Positions 13,569 to 13,654 of a stretch of 13,654 nt of DNA are shown here, piece after piece. The notes beneath the pieces were generated by a model that had not been told where the DNA came from, searched no databases, and saw nothing but the letters and a program-made list of their open reading frames with translations. Source of the stretch: an uncultured Enterocloster sp. (lineage in GTDB: Bacteria > Bacillota > Clostridia > Lachnospirales > Lachnospiraceae); NCBI GenBank assembly GCA_944382045.1, contig CALWMT010000038.1, positions 1 to 13,654 on the forward strand, written 5' to 3'. The first letter of the stretch is position 1. Every line of letters begins with the position of its first letter. The position numbers and the translations under genes are program-made.

Positions 13569-13654
13569 TTCTTCCACCTCCCGCTCCTAAGCCGCCAGAT
13601 GCACAGCACAGACCGTATGAAGCAGTCCACGGCAATGGCAATCCACACGCCCAC
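13556..13654 (-). CDS. MATE-family efflux transporter, C-terminal end only (5' part beyond window)
   Basis: Thirty-two codons and a TAG stop (13558-13556) are read on the minus strand from the right edge. The peptide begins VGVWIAIAVDCFIRSVLCIW, then RLRSGRWK, and ends HTA. The pattern G-V-W-x-A-I-x-x-D-x-x-x-R-S followed by a basic R-x-x-S-G-R-W-K tail is the usual end of clostridial MATE (MatE/NorM-like) drug/Na+ antiporters, where the last membrane helix is followed by a short basic tail. The stop codon lies inside the hydE 3' end, so the two convergent genes overlap by 13 bp. The call rests on a short segment; drug specificity cannot be judged. Confidence 0.7.
   Translation of the reverse strand: MGVWIAIAVDCFIRSVLCIWRLRSGRWKNHTA

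Noticed and set aside
1..13654. CRISPR array, tRNA/rRNA, insertion sequence or prophage signals
   Set aside because: No regularly spaced repeats, cloverleaf, transposase or phage-like gene was seen on either strand.

Overview
The window looks like a chromosomal segment from an anaerobic Firmicute, most likely a Lachnospiraceae/Clostridia member. This is an inference from the mid-50s G+C impression, strong AGGAGG-type ribosome sites, the pth-mfd gene pair, a HydE-type [FeFe]-hydrogenase maturase, a riboswitch-type leader and a lipoprotein-anchored tricarboxylate-transport (TTT) binding protein. No rRNA, tRNA, CRISPR array or insertion sequence was seen.

Region 1 (1-5195, plus strand) is a catabolic/transport module. 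It opens with the C-terminal part of a sigma-54 enhancer-binding regulator and an intrinsic terminator. Next come a long dyad and a full-match sigma-54 (-24/-12) promoter. These precede a four-gene operon: tctB-like, tctA-like, tctC-like (a TTT uptake system) and an amidohydrolase. A strong hairpin ends the operon. The likely logic is that the upstream activator senses a substrate, the sigma-54 promoter fires, the TTT system imports a small carboxylate, and the metal-dependent amidohydrolase cleaves it in the cytoplasm. The substrate is not known.

Region 2 (5196-8154, minus strand) holds two genes. The downstream one is a COG2509-type FAD-dependent dehydrogenase. Its leader contains what reads as a purine-class riboswitch aptamer (guanine-type C at position 74), overlapped by an 18-bp intrinsic terminator with a six-U tract. 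Aptamer and terminator share sequence, so the predicted switch is ligand-ON. The upstream one is an ArsB/NhaD/SLC13-type ion-transporter permease. Its promoter has a perfect TATAAT overlapped by an inverted repeat that looks like an operator.

Region 3 (8155-13654) is divergent from region 2. It carries the plus-strand housekeeping run pth - mfd - hydE (peptidyl-tRNA hydrolase, transcription-repair coupling factor, hydrogenase maturase), closely spaced and probably co-transcribed. The window ends in the last 32 codons of a convergent MATE-type transporter on the minus strand, which overlaps the hydE end by 13 bp.

No intergenic stretch exceeds 300 bases. The three larger gaps (517-742, 6618-6831, 8155-8377) all contain regulatory signals, described below. 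The least ordinary element is the riboswitch/terminator leader at 6664-6799; the second is the sigma-54-controlled transporter-amidohydrolase operon.
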